Source: Streptomyces olivochromogenes (GTDB lineage Bacteria > Actinomycetota > Actinomycetes > Streptomycetales > Streptomycetaceae). Taken from it: DNA of 64,000 nt. Location: assembly GCF_001514115.1 (NCBI RefSeq), contig NZ_KQ948452.1, forward strand, positions 186,001-250,000. The letters are read 5' to 3'. Shown here piece after piece: positions 36,306-44,433 of this stretch. The notes below the pieces were generated by a model that saw only the letters and a list, made by a program, of their open reading frames with translations, was not told the origin of the DNA and did not search any database. Positions within the stretch are counted from its first letter, which is position 1, and every line of letters begins with the position of its first letter. Made by a program: the position numbers and the translations under genes.

Positions 36306-36737
36306 TCACTTCGACGCCTGGGCCTGGATCAATCGGGCGAGCGCGGGGAGGGCGATGGCCACCGCGGACCGCTCCTGCGGATCAAGCCGGTCCATCAGCT
36401 CGCGCAGAGCCTCCGCGCGCTCGGCATGCCGCTCTCTGACCACGTCGGCTCCGGCGTCGGTCGCTTCGACCAGCACGCCTCGCCGATCGTCGGTGCTCGC
36501 GATGCGGCGCACCAGCCCGTCGCGTTCCATGCGCGTGACCAGCTGGGTCATTCCGGGCTGGGAGACGCCCTCTCCGCGTGCCAGCTCGGTCACCCGCTGA
36601 GGTCCCTCGCGGCCGAGGCGGCCCAACACGGACGAGGCCGCCGAGCTCAGACCTCCGGCCGTGCTGACCTGACGCACGTACCGGACCAGCTGCTCCAAGG
36701 CGACGATGAGCTCTTCACCGGAGCCACCGGGATCCAT
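36306..36737 (-). CDS. MarR-family regulator, first gene of the operon
   Basis: 143 residues from ATG 36737 (M-D-P-G-G-S-G-E-E-L); ATG 36752 lies at the predicted transcription start and could be a leaderless start. The winged helix reads R-V-T-E-L-A-R-G-E-G-V-S-Q-P-G-M-T-Q-L-V, then R-I-A-S-T-D-D-R-R-G-V-L-V-E-A-T in the wing, the MarR hallmark. It probably represses its own operon (MFS-USP, small membrane protein, DMT, sigma) through the CATAAC/GTTATG array over its start. The ligand is unknown; MarR proteins usually sense phenolics or oxidants. Confidence 0.9.
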   Translation of the reverse strand: MDPGGSGEELIVALEQLVRYVRQVSTAGGLSSAASSVLGRLGREGPQRVTELARGEGVSQPGMTQLVTRMERDGLVRRIASTDDRRGVLVEATDAGADVVRERHAERAEALRELMDRLDPQERSAVAIALPALARLIQAQASK

Positions 36738-36788
36738 AACGTTGTTATGCATAACTGCATTATGAAAGTGGGGTGAGTCGATCGTCAA
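36735..36788 (-). promoter_or_regulatory. Promoter and operator array of the MarR operon
   Basis: Minus strand TTGACG (36788-36783) and CATAAT (36764-36759) are 18 bp apart. CATAAC-GTT-GTTATG (36735-36749) and CATAAC-TGC-ATTATG (36750-36764) are adjacent inverted pairs covering the -10 box and the start, and GTTATGCATAAC (36744-36755) is a perfect 12-bp palindrome at the centre. MarR binding here would shut off its own operon. Confidence 0.75.
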
Positions 36789-36836
36789 TGTGACCTGGAT
36801 CTCACTCCTGATGGGTCGACAGCCCCTGATCCGCCG

Positions 36837-36890
36837 TCAGGAGCGGTACGTCTTGGCGAGGGTTTCCTGGACCGGGTCCTCGGCGAGGTG
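36837..36890 (-). pseudogene. Possible ECF sigma factor fragment
   Basis: The minus strand reads H-L-A-E-D-P-V-Q-E-T-L-A-K-T-Y-R-S then a stop. A-E-D-L-V-Q-E-T is the most conserved stretch of ECF region 2. Nothing else of a sigma factor is evident upstream in this frame. Low confidence: the match is short. Confidence 0.3.
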
Positions 36891-36945
36891 CCGGCGGGAT
36901 CGTGGCGAGCGCCGGGTTGCGGTGGGTGAAGGTTCTTGGCGCTGC

Positions 36946-37560
36946 CTACTGCTTAATGAATAGCCGGCCAGATGTAGAGCATCGCGACGACGCAACCCGT
37001 GAACGAAAATGCGACCCAATATAAAGAAAAAGTATTCGGGTCGTCGGTGCGGCAATGACGTTCCTGTACTGCGGAGTTCGGCGCAGAGCCGCCCGTTCGT
37101 CCACACGACGGGTCGGTGTACCCAGAAACGCATCGGGCGCCGCAGAGCCGAAAAGGATGTTGAACGTCTCCAGTTGATAGGACCAGGCCCCGTCACATCT
37201 GCCGACGAACCGGTAGTTGATCTGCCATTGCAGCCACTGGCCGGGAGCCAGGCGAACGGCGGGCGGGCGTCGGTTGCGTCGTGGCATGGCAAACATGGTT
37301 GCCTCTGGTGGATCCACGCGCAGCACCCCATCGACCTCGCGGAGGATCGTCCCCGGCGCCGACAGATCCCGTACCTGCATATGAGGCTCGAAGGAATCGG
37401 ACTCCCGCATGGCGACCTCGTGGAGGGCGGAACTCAGACCGGGAGGCAGCAAGAAGACCGTCGGGGCGGCGTTCCTCAGGGCAGCTTCAGGACCGCCGCG
37501 CGACTTCTTCGTCCATGACGTGCGCACCCGTTGAACGACGGCATCCATGGGCTCGATCAT
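36946..37560 (-). CDS. Hypothetical protein
   Basis: 204 residues from ATG 37560; ATG 37548 is an alternative, and neither has a strong ribosome site. I recognise no family. A central segment M-Q-V-R-D-L-S-A-P-G-T-I-L-R-E-V-D-G-V-L-R-V, then R-L-A-P-G-Q-W-L-Q-W-Q-I-N-Y-R-F-V-G and W-S-Y-Q-L-E-T-F-N-I-L-F-G, look like beta strands of a globular domain. Its G+C falls toward the 3' end (36960-37060), and the last 30 codons are less convincing. It may be a truncated gene at the end of the neighbouring operon's upstream region. Confidence 0.5.
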   Translation of the reverse strand: MIEPMDAVVQRVRTSWTKKSRGGPEAALRNAAPTVFLLPPGLSSALHEVAMRESDSFEPHMQVRDLSAPGTILREVDGVLRVDPPEATMFAMPRRNRRPPAVRLAPGQWLQWQINYRFVGRCDGAWSYQLETFNILFGSAAPDAFLGTPTRRVDERAALRRTPQYRNVIAAPTTRILFLYIGSHFRSRVASSRCSTSGRLFIKQ

Positions 37561-37664
37561 CCGGCATGACGCCGCACCGCGGCCACCGAGTTATGTGCCG
37601 TGCCAGACCTGTGCCAGATCGGGCGGGGAACAGCGTGCGGAGACGCCGAGGAGACGTTCCACCT

Positions 37665-38249
37665 TCAGGCCGCGGTTTTGGCGGTGACCCGGGCGCGCAG
37701 TGTCTCGCGGACGGTGGGCCATTCGTCGGCGAGCAGGCTGTAGTACAGGGAGTCGCGGCGGGTGCCGTCCGGGCGGCGCATATGGCTGCGCAGGGTTCCT
37801 TCGTGGACCAGACCGAGGCGGGCCAGGGCCTGCTGGGACCGCACGTTGAGGTTGTCGGTGCGCAGGGCCAGCCGGGCCAGGCGCAGGTCTTCGAAGGCGT
37901 GGGCGAACAGCAGCAGTTTGGACTCGACGTTGTAGGGGCCGCCCCAGCAGGAACGGTCGAACCAGGTCGCGCCGATCTCGGTGCGGCTCTCGGCCAGGTC
38001 GAGGTCGTACATGCTGGTCGAACCGATCACGGTGCCGTCGTCACGGCGCTGCACCGCGAAGCAGCGCCGCGTCGGGTCCGCTGTCATCTCGCCGAGCCAC
38101 TCGCGCAGTTGGGCCACGGTCTCGGGTCGTGCCCGGGGCATCCACCGCCAGACCTCGGGATCGGACGCCGACGGGAAGAGGGCCTCGGCGTGGTCGGGAG
38201 ACAGGCGGACGAGGCGGACGACAGTGCCCTCAAGCGGCTGGTTGGTCAC
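37665..38249 (-). CDS. GNAT-family N-acetyltransferase (RimJ/RimL type)
   Basis: 194 residues. Motif order is that of the RimJ/RimL branch: V-R-L-V-R-L-S-P-D-H-A-E-A-L-F at the start, I-G-S-T-S-M-Y-D-L-D, then E-I-G-A-T-W-F, N-V-E-S-K-L-L-L-F-A-H-A-F (acetyl-CoA pyrophosphate region) and L-R-T-D-N-L-N-V-R-S-Q-Q-A-L-A-R-L-G. The C-terminus R-R-D-S-L-Y-Y-S-L-L fits too. It acetylates an amine in the cytosol, perhaps an antibiotic or a protein N-terminus. No clear operon partner. Confidence 0.9.
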   Translation of the reverse strand: MTNQPLEGTVVRLVRLSPDHAEALFPSASDPEVWRWMPRARPETVAQLREWLGEMTADPTRRCFAVQRRDDGTVIGSTSMYDLDLAESRTEIGATWFDRSCWGGPYNVESKLLLFAHAFEDLRLARLALRTDNLNVRSQQALARLGLVHEGTLRSHMRRPDGTRRDSLYYSLLADEWPTVRETLRARVTAKTAA

Positions 38250-38290
38250 CGGAGCAGAATAATCCGGTGGCCGGTGGCGATCTCCTCCTC

Positions 38291-38385
38291 ATGGGCCTCC
38301 ACGTGGGCCTCCGCATGGGCCTCCGCATGGGCCTCCACGCGGGCCTCCTCGCAGGTCTCCTCATGGCCTCCTCGCGGGCCTCCTC
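38291..38385 (+). repeat. 12-bp tandem repeat
   Basis: About eight units of the form ATGGGCCTCCRC or GCGGGCCTCCTC, mostly at a strict 12-bp period (38291, 38303, 38315, 38327, 38339, 38351), then one unit of 11 bp. It lies between the GNAT and FBP genes. As a 12-mer it keeps frame and would code a four-residue repeat, but no gene is evident. Confidence 0.75.
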
Positions 38386-38413
38386 GTTTGAGTGCGACAG
38401 GGGCCGTACGGCG

Positions 38414-38905
38414 TCACGCCGTCACCTTCGTGAGGAACGCCGCCAGGTTCGTCACCGTTCGTTGGATCTTCTCCTCCAGGGTGAGTGACTCGTGCAGGCG
38501 GGCGCCGGCGCCCGCGTCCTTCTTGCCTCGTACGTACAGGGAGCAGGAGAGGTCGCTGCATATGTAGGCGCCGACCGAGTTGCCCTGCTGGCCTGCCTTG
38601 CCCGCCTTCGGGGCGACCATCAGGGAGACGCCGCCGGTGTGGGTGGTCAGGCACATCGAGCACATGCTGCGCCGGGTCTGCCAGGAGGTGGGGCTGGGGC
38701 TGCGCAGGACCAGGGCCTTCGGGTGGCCGTTCAGTTCGAGGACGAGGTAGGCGCGTTCGGGGGACTGGGGGTCTCGCCAGCCGAGGTAGTCCAGGTCGTC
38801 CCAGGGGTGGTCGGCCAGGTCGCGTGGGACGGACAGACGCTTCGCCTCGCCCTTGGTGCAGTTCACGAACGCGGCGCGGATCTCTTGTTCGGTCAGCGGC
38901 TTCAT
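38414..38905 (-). CDS. FBP-domain (treble-clef zinc-finger) protein
   Basis: 163 residues from ATG 38905 (M-K-P-L-T-E-Q-E-I-R-A-A-F); ATG 38914 adds three residues. The N-terminal domain has F-V-N-C-T-K-G-E-A-K-R-L and W-D-D-L-D-Y-L-G-W-R-D-P. The C-terminal treble clef has C-S-M-C-L-T-T-H-T-G-G and Y-I-C-S-D-L-S-C-S-L-Y-V-R, four Cys that bind zinc. It matches the actinobacterial fibronectin-binding-protein-like family, related to EF-G-binding (FusB) proteins, hence a possible translation or antibiotic-tolerance role. It is divergent from the TetR gene and shares its operator. Confidence 0.85.
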   Translation of the reverse strand: MKPLTEQEIRAAFVNCTKGEAKRLSVPRDLADHPWDDLDYLGWRDPQSPERAYLVLELNGHPKALVLRSPSPTSWQTRRSMCSMCLTTHTGGVSLMVAPKAGKAGQQGNSVGAYICSDLSCSLYVRGKKDAGAGARLHESLTLEEKIQRTVTNLAAFLTKVTA

Positions 38906-38920
38906 GAGGGACATGGTAAA

Positions 38921-38941
38921 TTGCCTAAAAATCTTAGGCAA
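38921..38941. promoter_or_regulatory. Operator between FBP and TetR genes
   Basis: TTGCCTAA (38921-38928) and TTAGGCAA (38934-38941) are perfectly inverted with a 5-nt spacer. It lies between the divergent starts at 38905 and 38977. The TetR is the likely ligand-controlled binder and would silence both genes. Confidence 0.75.
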
Positions 38942-38976
38942 ATATATTAGTCGTTGTGGTGAATGGGAGGAAGGTT

Positions 38977-39627
38977 ATGGCTCGCGTCGGGCTGACCACG
39001 GAACGTCTGGTCCTCGCGGGGGCGGAGCTGGCCGACGAGGTCGGCTTCGATCAGGTGACCGTCTCGGAGCTCGCCAGACGCTTCGACGTGAAGGTCGCGA
39101 GCCTGTACTCGCACGTGAAGAACTCCCAGGACCTCAAGACCCGGATCGCCCTGCTCGCACTGGAGGAACTCGCCGACCGGGGCGCCGCCGCGCTGGCCGG
39201 ACGAGCGGGCAAGGACGCCCTGGCCGCTCTCGCGAACGTCTACCGCGACTACGCCCGGGAGCATCCCGGCCGCTATGCCGCCGCCCAGTTCAGGCTCGAT
39301 CCGGCAACGGCCGCCGCCAGCGCCGGTGGGCGGCACGCGCAGATGACGCGGGCGATCCTGCGTGGCTACGCGCTGACGGAGCCGGACCAGACACACGCCG
39401 TCCGACTGCTGGGCAGCTTCTTCCACGGCTACGTCAGCCTGGAGATGGGGGGAGGGTTCAGCCACAGCGCCCCCGACACGCAGGAGACCTGGGTGCGGAT
39501 GCTGGACGCCCTCGACGCGCTGCTGCGGAACTGGCCCGCGAGCGCGGCGGCGACGGCAGCGACAACAGCGACAGCAGCAACAACAGCGACAACAGGGGCA
39601 GAAACCGGGCCTGCATCCGCCCACTGA
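38977..39627 (+). CDS. TetR-family regulator with low-complexity C-terminus
   Basis: 216 residues from ATG 38977, preceded by GGGAGGAAGGTT. The helix-turn-helix is T-V-S-E-L-A-R-R-F-D-V-K-V-A-S-L-Y-S-H-V. The effector domain contains A-R-E-H-P-G-R-Y-A-A and F-F-H-G-Y-V-S-L-E, as in the WHG subclass. The C-terminus ends in a run of Ala and Thr only (A-A-T-A-A-T-T-A-T-A-A-T-T-A-T-T), encoded by slippery ACAGCGACA repeats. It likely represses itself and the divergent FBP gene. Confidence 0.9.
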   Translation: MARVGLTTERLVLAGAELADEVGFDQVTVSELARRFDVKVASLYSHVKNSQDLKTRIALLALEELADRGAAALAGRAGKDALAALANVYRDYAREHPGRYAAAQFRLDPATAAASAGGRHAQMTRAILRGYALTEPDQTHAVRLLGSFFHGYVSLEMGGGFSHSAPDTQETWVRMLDALDALLRNWPASAAATAATTATAATTATTGAETGPASAH

Positions 39628-39695
39628 TCGTCCCGCCCGAATCGTCCCTCCCGTCGATTCCGGCACCCGAGAGTTTTGATGGAGACACCGAGGCC

Positions 39696-40868
39696 ATGAC
39701 CACCGACCACGACTGGATCACCACACCCATCACCGCCGACCTCCTGCGCGGTGCCCTCGACCTGGAGCCCACCGAACGCGGTCTCCTCCCGCACCGGCTG
39801 CCCGCCCGGGCCCGCAGGCAGATCCCCGACGGACAGCTCGCCATGGCCGAGGCCCAGCCCTCCGGCGTACGGCTGGTCTTCCGTACCCGGGCCACCGCCG
39901 TCGAGCTGGACACCTTGCCCACCAAACTCGTCTACGTGGGTGCGCCGCCCCGTCCGGACGGGGTGTACGAGTTGGTTGTCGACGGCCGGCCGGCGGGGCG
40001 GGCGAGCGTGATCGGCGGCAGGACGATGACCATCGACATGGCCACCGGAGCGGCCTCGACCCGGCCGGGAGCGGTCGGGACGCTCCGTTTCGACGGTCTG
40101 TCCGACGGCGTCAAGGACGTCGAGATCTGGCTGCCGCACAACGAGAGCACCGAACTCGTCGCCCTGCGCACCGACGCCCCCGTCGAGCCCGCGCCGGACC
40201 GGGGACGCAAGGTGTGGCTGCATCACGGCAGCTCGATCAGTCACGGTTCCGACGCCGCCGGGCCCACCTCCACCTGGCCCGCGCGCGCCGCCTCCCTCGC
40301 CGGTGTGGAACTGATCAACCTGGGGCTGAGCGGGAGTGCTCTGCTCGATCCGTTCACCGCGCGGGCCATGAGGGACACCGCCGCCGACCTGATCAGCGTC
40401 AAGATCGGGATCAATCTGGTCAACACCGACGCGATGCGGTTGCGTGCCTTCGGACCGGCGGTGCACGGCTTTCTCGACACCGTCCGTGACGGGCATCCCA
40501 CCACGCCGCTCTTGGTCGTCTCGCCTCTGCTCTGTCCCATCCATGAGGACACGCCCGGGCCCACCGCCCCGGAACTCTCCGATCTCGGCGCGGGGCGGCT
40601 GCGGTTCCTGGCCATGGGAGATCCGGCGGAGCGCGCGAGCGGGAAACTGACGTTGCGTGTCATCCGCGACGAGCTGGCCCGGATCGTGGAGCAGCGGGCG
40701 GCCGAGGATCCGAACCTGCACCACCTGGACGGCCTGGACCTCTACGGCGAGGCCGACTTCGCCGAGTTGCCGCTGCCCGACCAGCTCCACCCGGACGCCG
40801 TCACCCATCGCCGTATCGGCGAACGCTTCGCCAGGCTGGCCTTCACCGCCCAGGGTGCCTTCGCCTAG
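39696..40868 (+). CDS. SGNH/GDSL-family hydrolase
   Basis: 390 residues from ATG 39696. An N-terminal beta-sandwich (about 1-165) precedes the SGNH domain: L-H-H-G-S-S-I-S-H-G with the nucleophile Ser, L-G-L-S-G-S-A-L-L-D (block II), K-I-G-I-N-L-V-N (block III Asn) and D-Q-L-H-P-D (Asp and His). No signal peptide is present, so it acts in the cytosol. The architecture resembles acetylxylan or rhamnogalacturonan esterases. It overlaps the convergent propeller gene by 4 bp. Confidence 0.9.
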   Translation: MTTDHDWITTPITADLLRGALDLEPTERGLLPHRLPARARRQIPDGQLAMAEAQPSGVRLVFRTRATAVELDTLPTKLVYVGAPPRPDGVYELVVDGRPAGRASVIGGRTMTIDMATGAASTRPGAVGTLRFDGLSDGVKDVEIWLPHNESTELVALRTDAPVEPAPDRGRKVWLHHGSSISHGSDAAGPTSTWPARAASLAGVELINLGLSGSALLDPFTARAMRDTAADLISVKIGINLVNTDAMRLRAFGPAVHGFLDTVRDGHPTTPLLVVSPLLCPIHEDTPGPTAPELSDLGAGRLRFLAMGDPAERASGKLTLRVIRDELARIVEQRAAEDPNLHHLDGLDLYGEADFAELPLPDQLHPDAVTHRRIGERFARLAFTAQGAFA

Positions 40869-41890
40869 TTCACGTACGCGGGAGACACCGCCGCGGTGCT
40901 GATGCGGCGCGGCTTTCCCGTGCCGTCGGACGGGACGGTGTAGAGGTCGGCTCCGTAGTCGCCGGGGAGGGCGTAGACGATCGTGCGGTCGTCGCGCCAG
41001 ACCACCTGGTCGTCGACGCTGCGGGACTCGGCCAGCGGGGTTTCGCGCATCGTGCGCAGGTCGAGGACGTACAGGTGCCAGGGGGCGTCCTTCGACAGGC
41101 CCGGCACGCGCTTCTTGTAGGCGACGCGCGTGCCGTCGGGGGAGAGGGACGGGCATTCGACGTTGGTGTGGAGGGTCGTGAGGGTGCGGGCCAGGAGGTC
41201 TCCTCGGACCAGGTACGTCCTGCCCTTCGTCGCCAGCGTCGCGTAGAACGTGCGGTCGTCGGCCGCGAACGTGACGCCCCAGAAGTTGACGTCCGCCGCG
41301 TGGTACGTCCTGCCGTCCTTCACGACCCGGAACGCCTCCAAGGAGGGGGTCAGTTTCCCCGTTCTCGTGTCCACGATCGCCGCGCGCGTGGAGAAGTTCG
41401 TACCCGCGTACGAGTCGCCGCCGACGAAGGCCGTCCACGCGGCGTACCGGCCGCTGGGGGAGACACGGGCGCGGGACGGGATGCCGGGGACGTCGTAGCG
41501 GGCCGTCTGGCGCAGGCGCGTGTCGAGGATGACGGCCCGGTAGGTGTCCTGGACCGGGCCGTGCACCGACTGGAGGCAGACGCCGGTGCCCGCGGCCGCG
41601 TAGAAGCGGAGGCATTTGACCTTCGACGCGGTGCGGGGCCCCGAGGGGTTGGATGCCGGGACCGTCGTCAGTTCGTCGCGGTGCGGGCCCCAGGCCATGT
41701 TCCGGAAGATCATGCGGCTCCCGGACCCGGTGGTGAGCGCGACCGTGCCCGCGGTGACCCTCGGACCGCCGGGCTGGGTCTGGTTCTTGCGGTCCGCGCG
41801 GGCCGAGGCGTGCAGGACCGAGGCCGTGGCCACGCCCGCCAGGACGACCAGCGCCGAGATCAGGACCAGGATGCGGGTACGCAGGGTCAT
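40865..41890 (-). CDS. Secreted/anchored beta-propeller (TolB-like) protein
   Basis: 341 residues from ATG 41890, which overlaps the MFS stop as ATGA. One N-terminal membrane segment (about 5-27) acts as signal or anchor. Repeats of the sort L-S-P-D-G-T-R-V-A-Y and V-S-P-S-G-R-Y-A-A-W, and F-A-A-D-D-R-T-F-Y, are typical of WD40/TolB propellers. Residues like V-D-T-R-T-G-K-L give further blades. Two Cys pairs may form disulfides outside. The last gene of a three-gene operon (phosphoesterase, MFS, propeller). Function unknown. Confidence 0.8.
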   Translation of the reverse strand: MTLRTRILVLISALVVLAGVATASVLHASARADRKNQTQPGGPRVTAGTVALTTGSGSRMIFRNMAWGPHRDELTTVPASNPSGPRTASKVKCLRFYAAAGTGVCLQSVHGPVQDTYRAVILDTRLRQTARYDVPGIPSRARVSPSGRYAAWTAFVGGDSYAGTNFSTRAAIVDTRTGKLTPSLEAFRVVKDGRTYHAADVNFWGVTFAADDRTFYATLATKGRTYLVRGDLLARTLTTLHTNVECPSLSPDGTRVAYKKRVPGLSKDAPWHLYVLDLRTMRETPLAESRSVDDQVVWRDDRTIVYALPGDYGADLYTVPSDGTGKPRRISTAAVSPAYVN

Positions 41891-43218
41891 GCGAGGCCTT
41901 CTGAAGGGGCGGAGGGGGTGGGACGGCGGAGTGTGAGCGCGAACAGGGCGCAGAGTGCCAGCGCCACCGTCGACGCCGTGAGCGCCGTACGGTCGCCCCA
42001 AGCCGTCCACGCCGCGCCGAAGCCGAGCGAGCAGACGAAACGGGCCAGGGCCTGGCCCGTCTGTACGAGGGCGAGACCGGACGAGCGCAGTTCCTCGGGC
42101 ACGCTCTCCGAGGCCACCGCCATCAGTACGCCGTCGGTGGCGGCGTAGAAGCAGCCGTGCAGGAGCAGGACGGCGTACGGCAGTGCCGTTCCGTGCCAGG
42201 AGGTGAGCAGGAGGGCGTACGCGAGGAGCAGGGCGCCGTGGCCGGCCAGGAACACCCGCCAGCGGCCGACCCGGTCCGCGAGGCGGCCGAGCGGGACGGC
42301 CAGGAGCAGGAACGCCGCCGCCGTGCCGAGGGGCAGCAGCGCGAACCAGCGGTCCGGTACGCCCAGGCGCCGCTGGAGGAGCAGGTAGACGAAGGAGTCG
42401 CTGACCGTCGCGAGGCCCAGGAGGAGCGCGCAGAGGGTGACGCGGCGCAGGTCGGGGCGGGCGAGAAGGGCGAGGGCCGCGCGCAGGGTGGGGCGGGGTG
42501 CGGTGTCCCCGGAGGTTTTCTGCGGTGCCGTCCCTGTTCCTGCCCTTGTCGCCCTTGTCGCTGTCGTACGCGCGCCGTTCGGCACGAACAGCACCAGGAC
42601 CAGTACGCCCACCACCGCCACGCAGAAGCTCACCGTGAACACCGCGTCGTACCCGTCGACCGTGGCCCGCAGGATCAGGAAGGCCACGAGGGGACCGAAC
42701 AGCGCGCCCGCCGTGTCCATCGCCCGGTGCACGCCGAACGCGCGCCCCCGTGTCTCCGGCGTGCTCGACAGCGAGATCAGCGCGTCGCGCGGGGCCGTGC
42801 GCAGGCCCTTGCCGGTGCGGTCGGCGGCCAGGATCAGGCCGATCGGGGTGAGCGTGTGGGCCAGGAGCAACAGGGGCTTGCAGGCCGCCGAGAGGGCGTA
42901 GCCGAAGCCCGCCACCCACTTGTGGCGGCCGCCGCCGCGGTCGGCCAGGTGGCCCCCGATCAGCCGGACGAGCGCCGAGAAGCCGTTGTAGATGCCGTCC
43001 AGGAGGCCGAAGCCCAGCGGGGACAGGCCGAGGCCCGTCACCAGGTACAGGGGCAGTACCGCCGTGACCATCTCCGAGGAGACGTCGGTGATGAGACTGA
43101 CCGCGCCGAGCGCCAGCACCGTGGGCGCGACCGCGGCACGACGCCGTCCGGCACGAGGCCGGACGGCGCCTTCCGCGGACGCCGCACTCGTGGAGGCGCG
43201 GCTGTCCGCCACATACAT
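41887..43218 (-). CDS. MFS transporter
   Basis: 443 residues with twelve membrane segments. Motifs are A-V-S-L-I-T-D-V-S-S-E-M-V in TM1, L-I-G-G-H-L-A-D-R-G-G-G-R-H-K and D-R-T-G-K-G-L-R-T-A-P-R-D-A-L in the loop, which is the mark of the small MFS group once called MFS_1 / YfmO-like. The N-terminus of about 35 residues is cytosolic and basic. Its start lies just 1 bp from the phosphoesterase stop and it overlaps the propeller start. It may export a product handled by these secreted proteins. Confidence 0.88.
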   Translation of the reverse strand: MYVADSRASTSAASAEGAVRPRAGRRRAAVAPTVLALGAVSLITDVSSEMVTAVLPLYLVTGLGLSPLGFGLLDGIYNGFSALVRLIGGHLADRGGGRHKWVAGFGYALSAACKPLLLLAHTLTPIGLILAADRTGKGLRTAPRDALISLSSTPETRGRAFGVHRAMDTAGALFGPLVAFLILRATVDGYDAVFTVSFCVAVVGVLVLVLFVPNGARTTATRATRAGTGTAPQKTSGDTAPRPTLRAALALLARPDLRRVTLCALLLGLATVSDSFVYLLLQRRLGVPDRWFALLPLGTAAAFLLLAVPLGRLADRVGRWRVFLAGHGALLLAYALLLTSWHGTALPYAVLLLHGCFYAATDGVLMAVASESVPEELRSSGLALVQTGQALARFVCSLGFGAAWTAWGDRTALTASTVALALCALFALTLRRPTPSAPSEGLA

Positions 43219-43219
43219 C

Positions 43220-44110
43220 TCAGGACGTCCAGATGCCGGTGATGTCCTTGCCGGAGGCGGCGTTGCCCGCGTGTGTCGACAGGCCCTGCGAGTCCTCCAG
43301 GGTGCGCAGCAGGTCGTAGTGGTTGTAGGTGGTCGAGCTGGTGGATCCCGCGGTCACCTGCTGGCCGTAGAAAACGGTCGGGATCTTGTTGCCGCTGAGC
43401 CGGTTGTCCTCGTCGAAGGTGACGACGAGCAGGCTGTTGTGGGTCTTGGCCCAGGTCGCGTACGCGCCCAGCTTGTTCTTCAGCCAGGTGTCACCGGTCG
43501 ACACCGAGCAGTCGTGCATGTCGCTGCACAGGTTGGGGACCACGAAGGAGACCTGCGGAAGTGTCGTGTAGTCCGTCGGGAACTGGGTGAAGGTCTTCGC
43601 GGACGACGTCGGTACGTTGCTGAAGCCGAACCACGGGTTGTGCTTCTGCGCGTAGTTGCCGCTGCTGCACGTCGTGGAACCCTGGCTGGGCAGCGTCTCG
43701 TTGTAGCTCGCCCAGGTCCTGCCCGCCGCGATCACCTCGGAGGCGAGGTTCGCGGCGGAGGAGAAGCCGGGGGTGACACAGCTGTCGTCCGTGACGCCCT
43801 GGGTGGAGCCGGAGAAGAGGGCGTAGTAGTTGGGCTGGCTCGGGTGCGTCTCGGCGTACGACGAGGTGAGGTTGGCGCCGCCGGTCCTGAGCGAGTTGAT
43901 GTACGGGGCGCTGGAGGAGCCGATCACCTGGCTGTACGCGTGGTTCTCGAAGACCACGACGACGACGTGGTCCGGGGTCGGTACCCCGGCCGCGGCGTGC
44001 GCGGTCGTGGAGCCGCCGAGGCCGGTCCACAGGCCCACCGCGGCTGCGGTGAAGGCGAGGGCGGACGCCACGACGGCACGACTGCGGCGGTACACGTTTC
44101 TGCCGGACAC
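43220..44110 (-). CDS. Secreted phosphoesterase (acid phosphatase/phospholipase C-like)
   Basis: 296 residues from GTG 44110, with GGAGG 8 nt upstream. The signal peptide has R-R-S-R-A-V-V-A-S-A-L-A-F and ends A-H-A-A near 38. The phosphoesterase fold (alkaline-phosphatase superfamily) shows H-V-V-V-V-V-F-E-N-H-A-Y with the metal Glu/Asn, L-F-S-G-S-T-Q-G, C-S-D-M-H-D-C, L-V-V-T-F-D-E-D-N and Y-N-H-Y-D-L-L-R-T-L-E. It cuts phosphate esters outside the cell, probably for phosphate supply. First gene of the MFS/propeller operon. Confidence 0.9.
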   Translation of the reverse strand: MSGRNVYRRSRAVVASALAFTAAAVGLWTGLGGSTTAHAAAGVPTPDHVVVVVFENHAYSQVIGSSSAPYINSLRTGGANLTSSYAETHPSQPNYYALFSGSTQGVTDDSCVTPGFSSAANLASEVIAAGRTWASYNETLPSQGSTTCSSGNYAQKHNPWFGFSNVPTSSAKTFTQFPTDYTTLPQVSFVVPNLCSDMHDCSVSTGDTWLKNKLGAYATWAKTHNSLLVVTFDEDNRLSGNKIPTVFYGQQVTAGSTSSTTYNHYDLLRTLEDSQGLSTHAGNAASGKDITGIWTS

Positions 44111-44433
44111 TTCAGACCTCCGGTGGGGGGAAGACGACGGTGGCGGTGCGGACAGAGCATGCACACGCCAACATTCCCCTGCGCCAAGCCGCCCAACCGG
44201 CGGGGTGAAGACCTGATGAACTGCTCACCTCCCGGCCTGCGCGGTCGCTGCCGCCCCGCTCGCCTTCTGGCATTTCGTACCCTCCTCGCCGCTCGCACGG
44301 GCCACATCCGAGGACACCTCCTACGGAAGCCGATTCCGGCACGGGGCGCCACCGTGGGGACCGGGGTTAGGCTCGGCCTCGTACGACCTTGATCGGACCG
44401 GTCGTGCGACCTGATCCGACGGGAGGGCCCAGG
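44111..44433. other. Divergent promoter gap between phosphoesterase and glnE
   Basis: 323 bp with no gene of good codon use. The 5' half is relatively AT-rich around 44160-44230, which should hold the phosphoesterase promoter. No clear Pho box or GlnR site could be picked out by eye. Confidence 0.5.
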
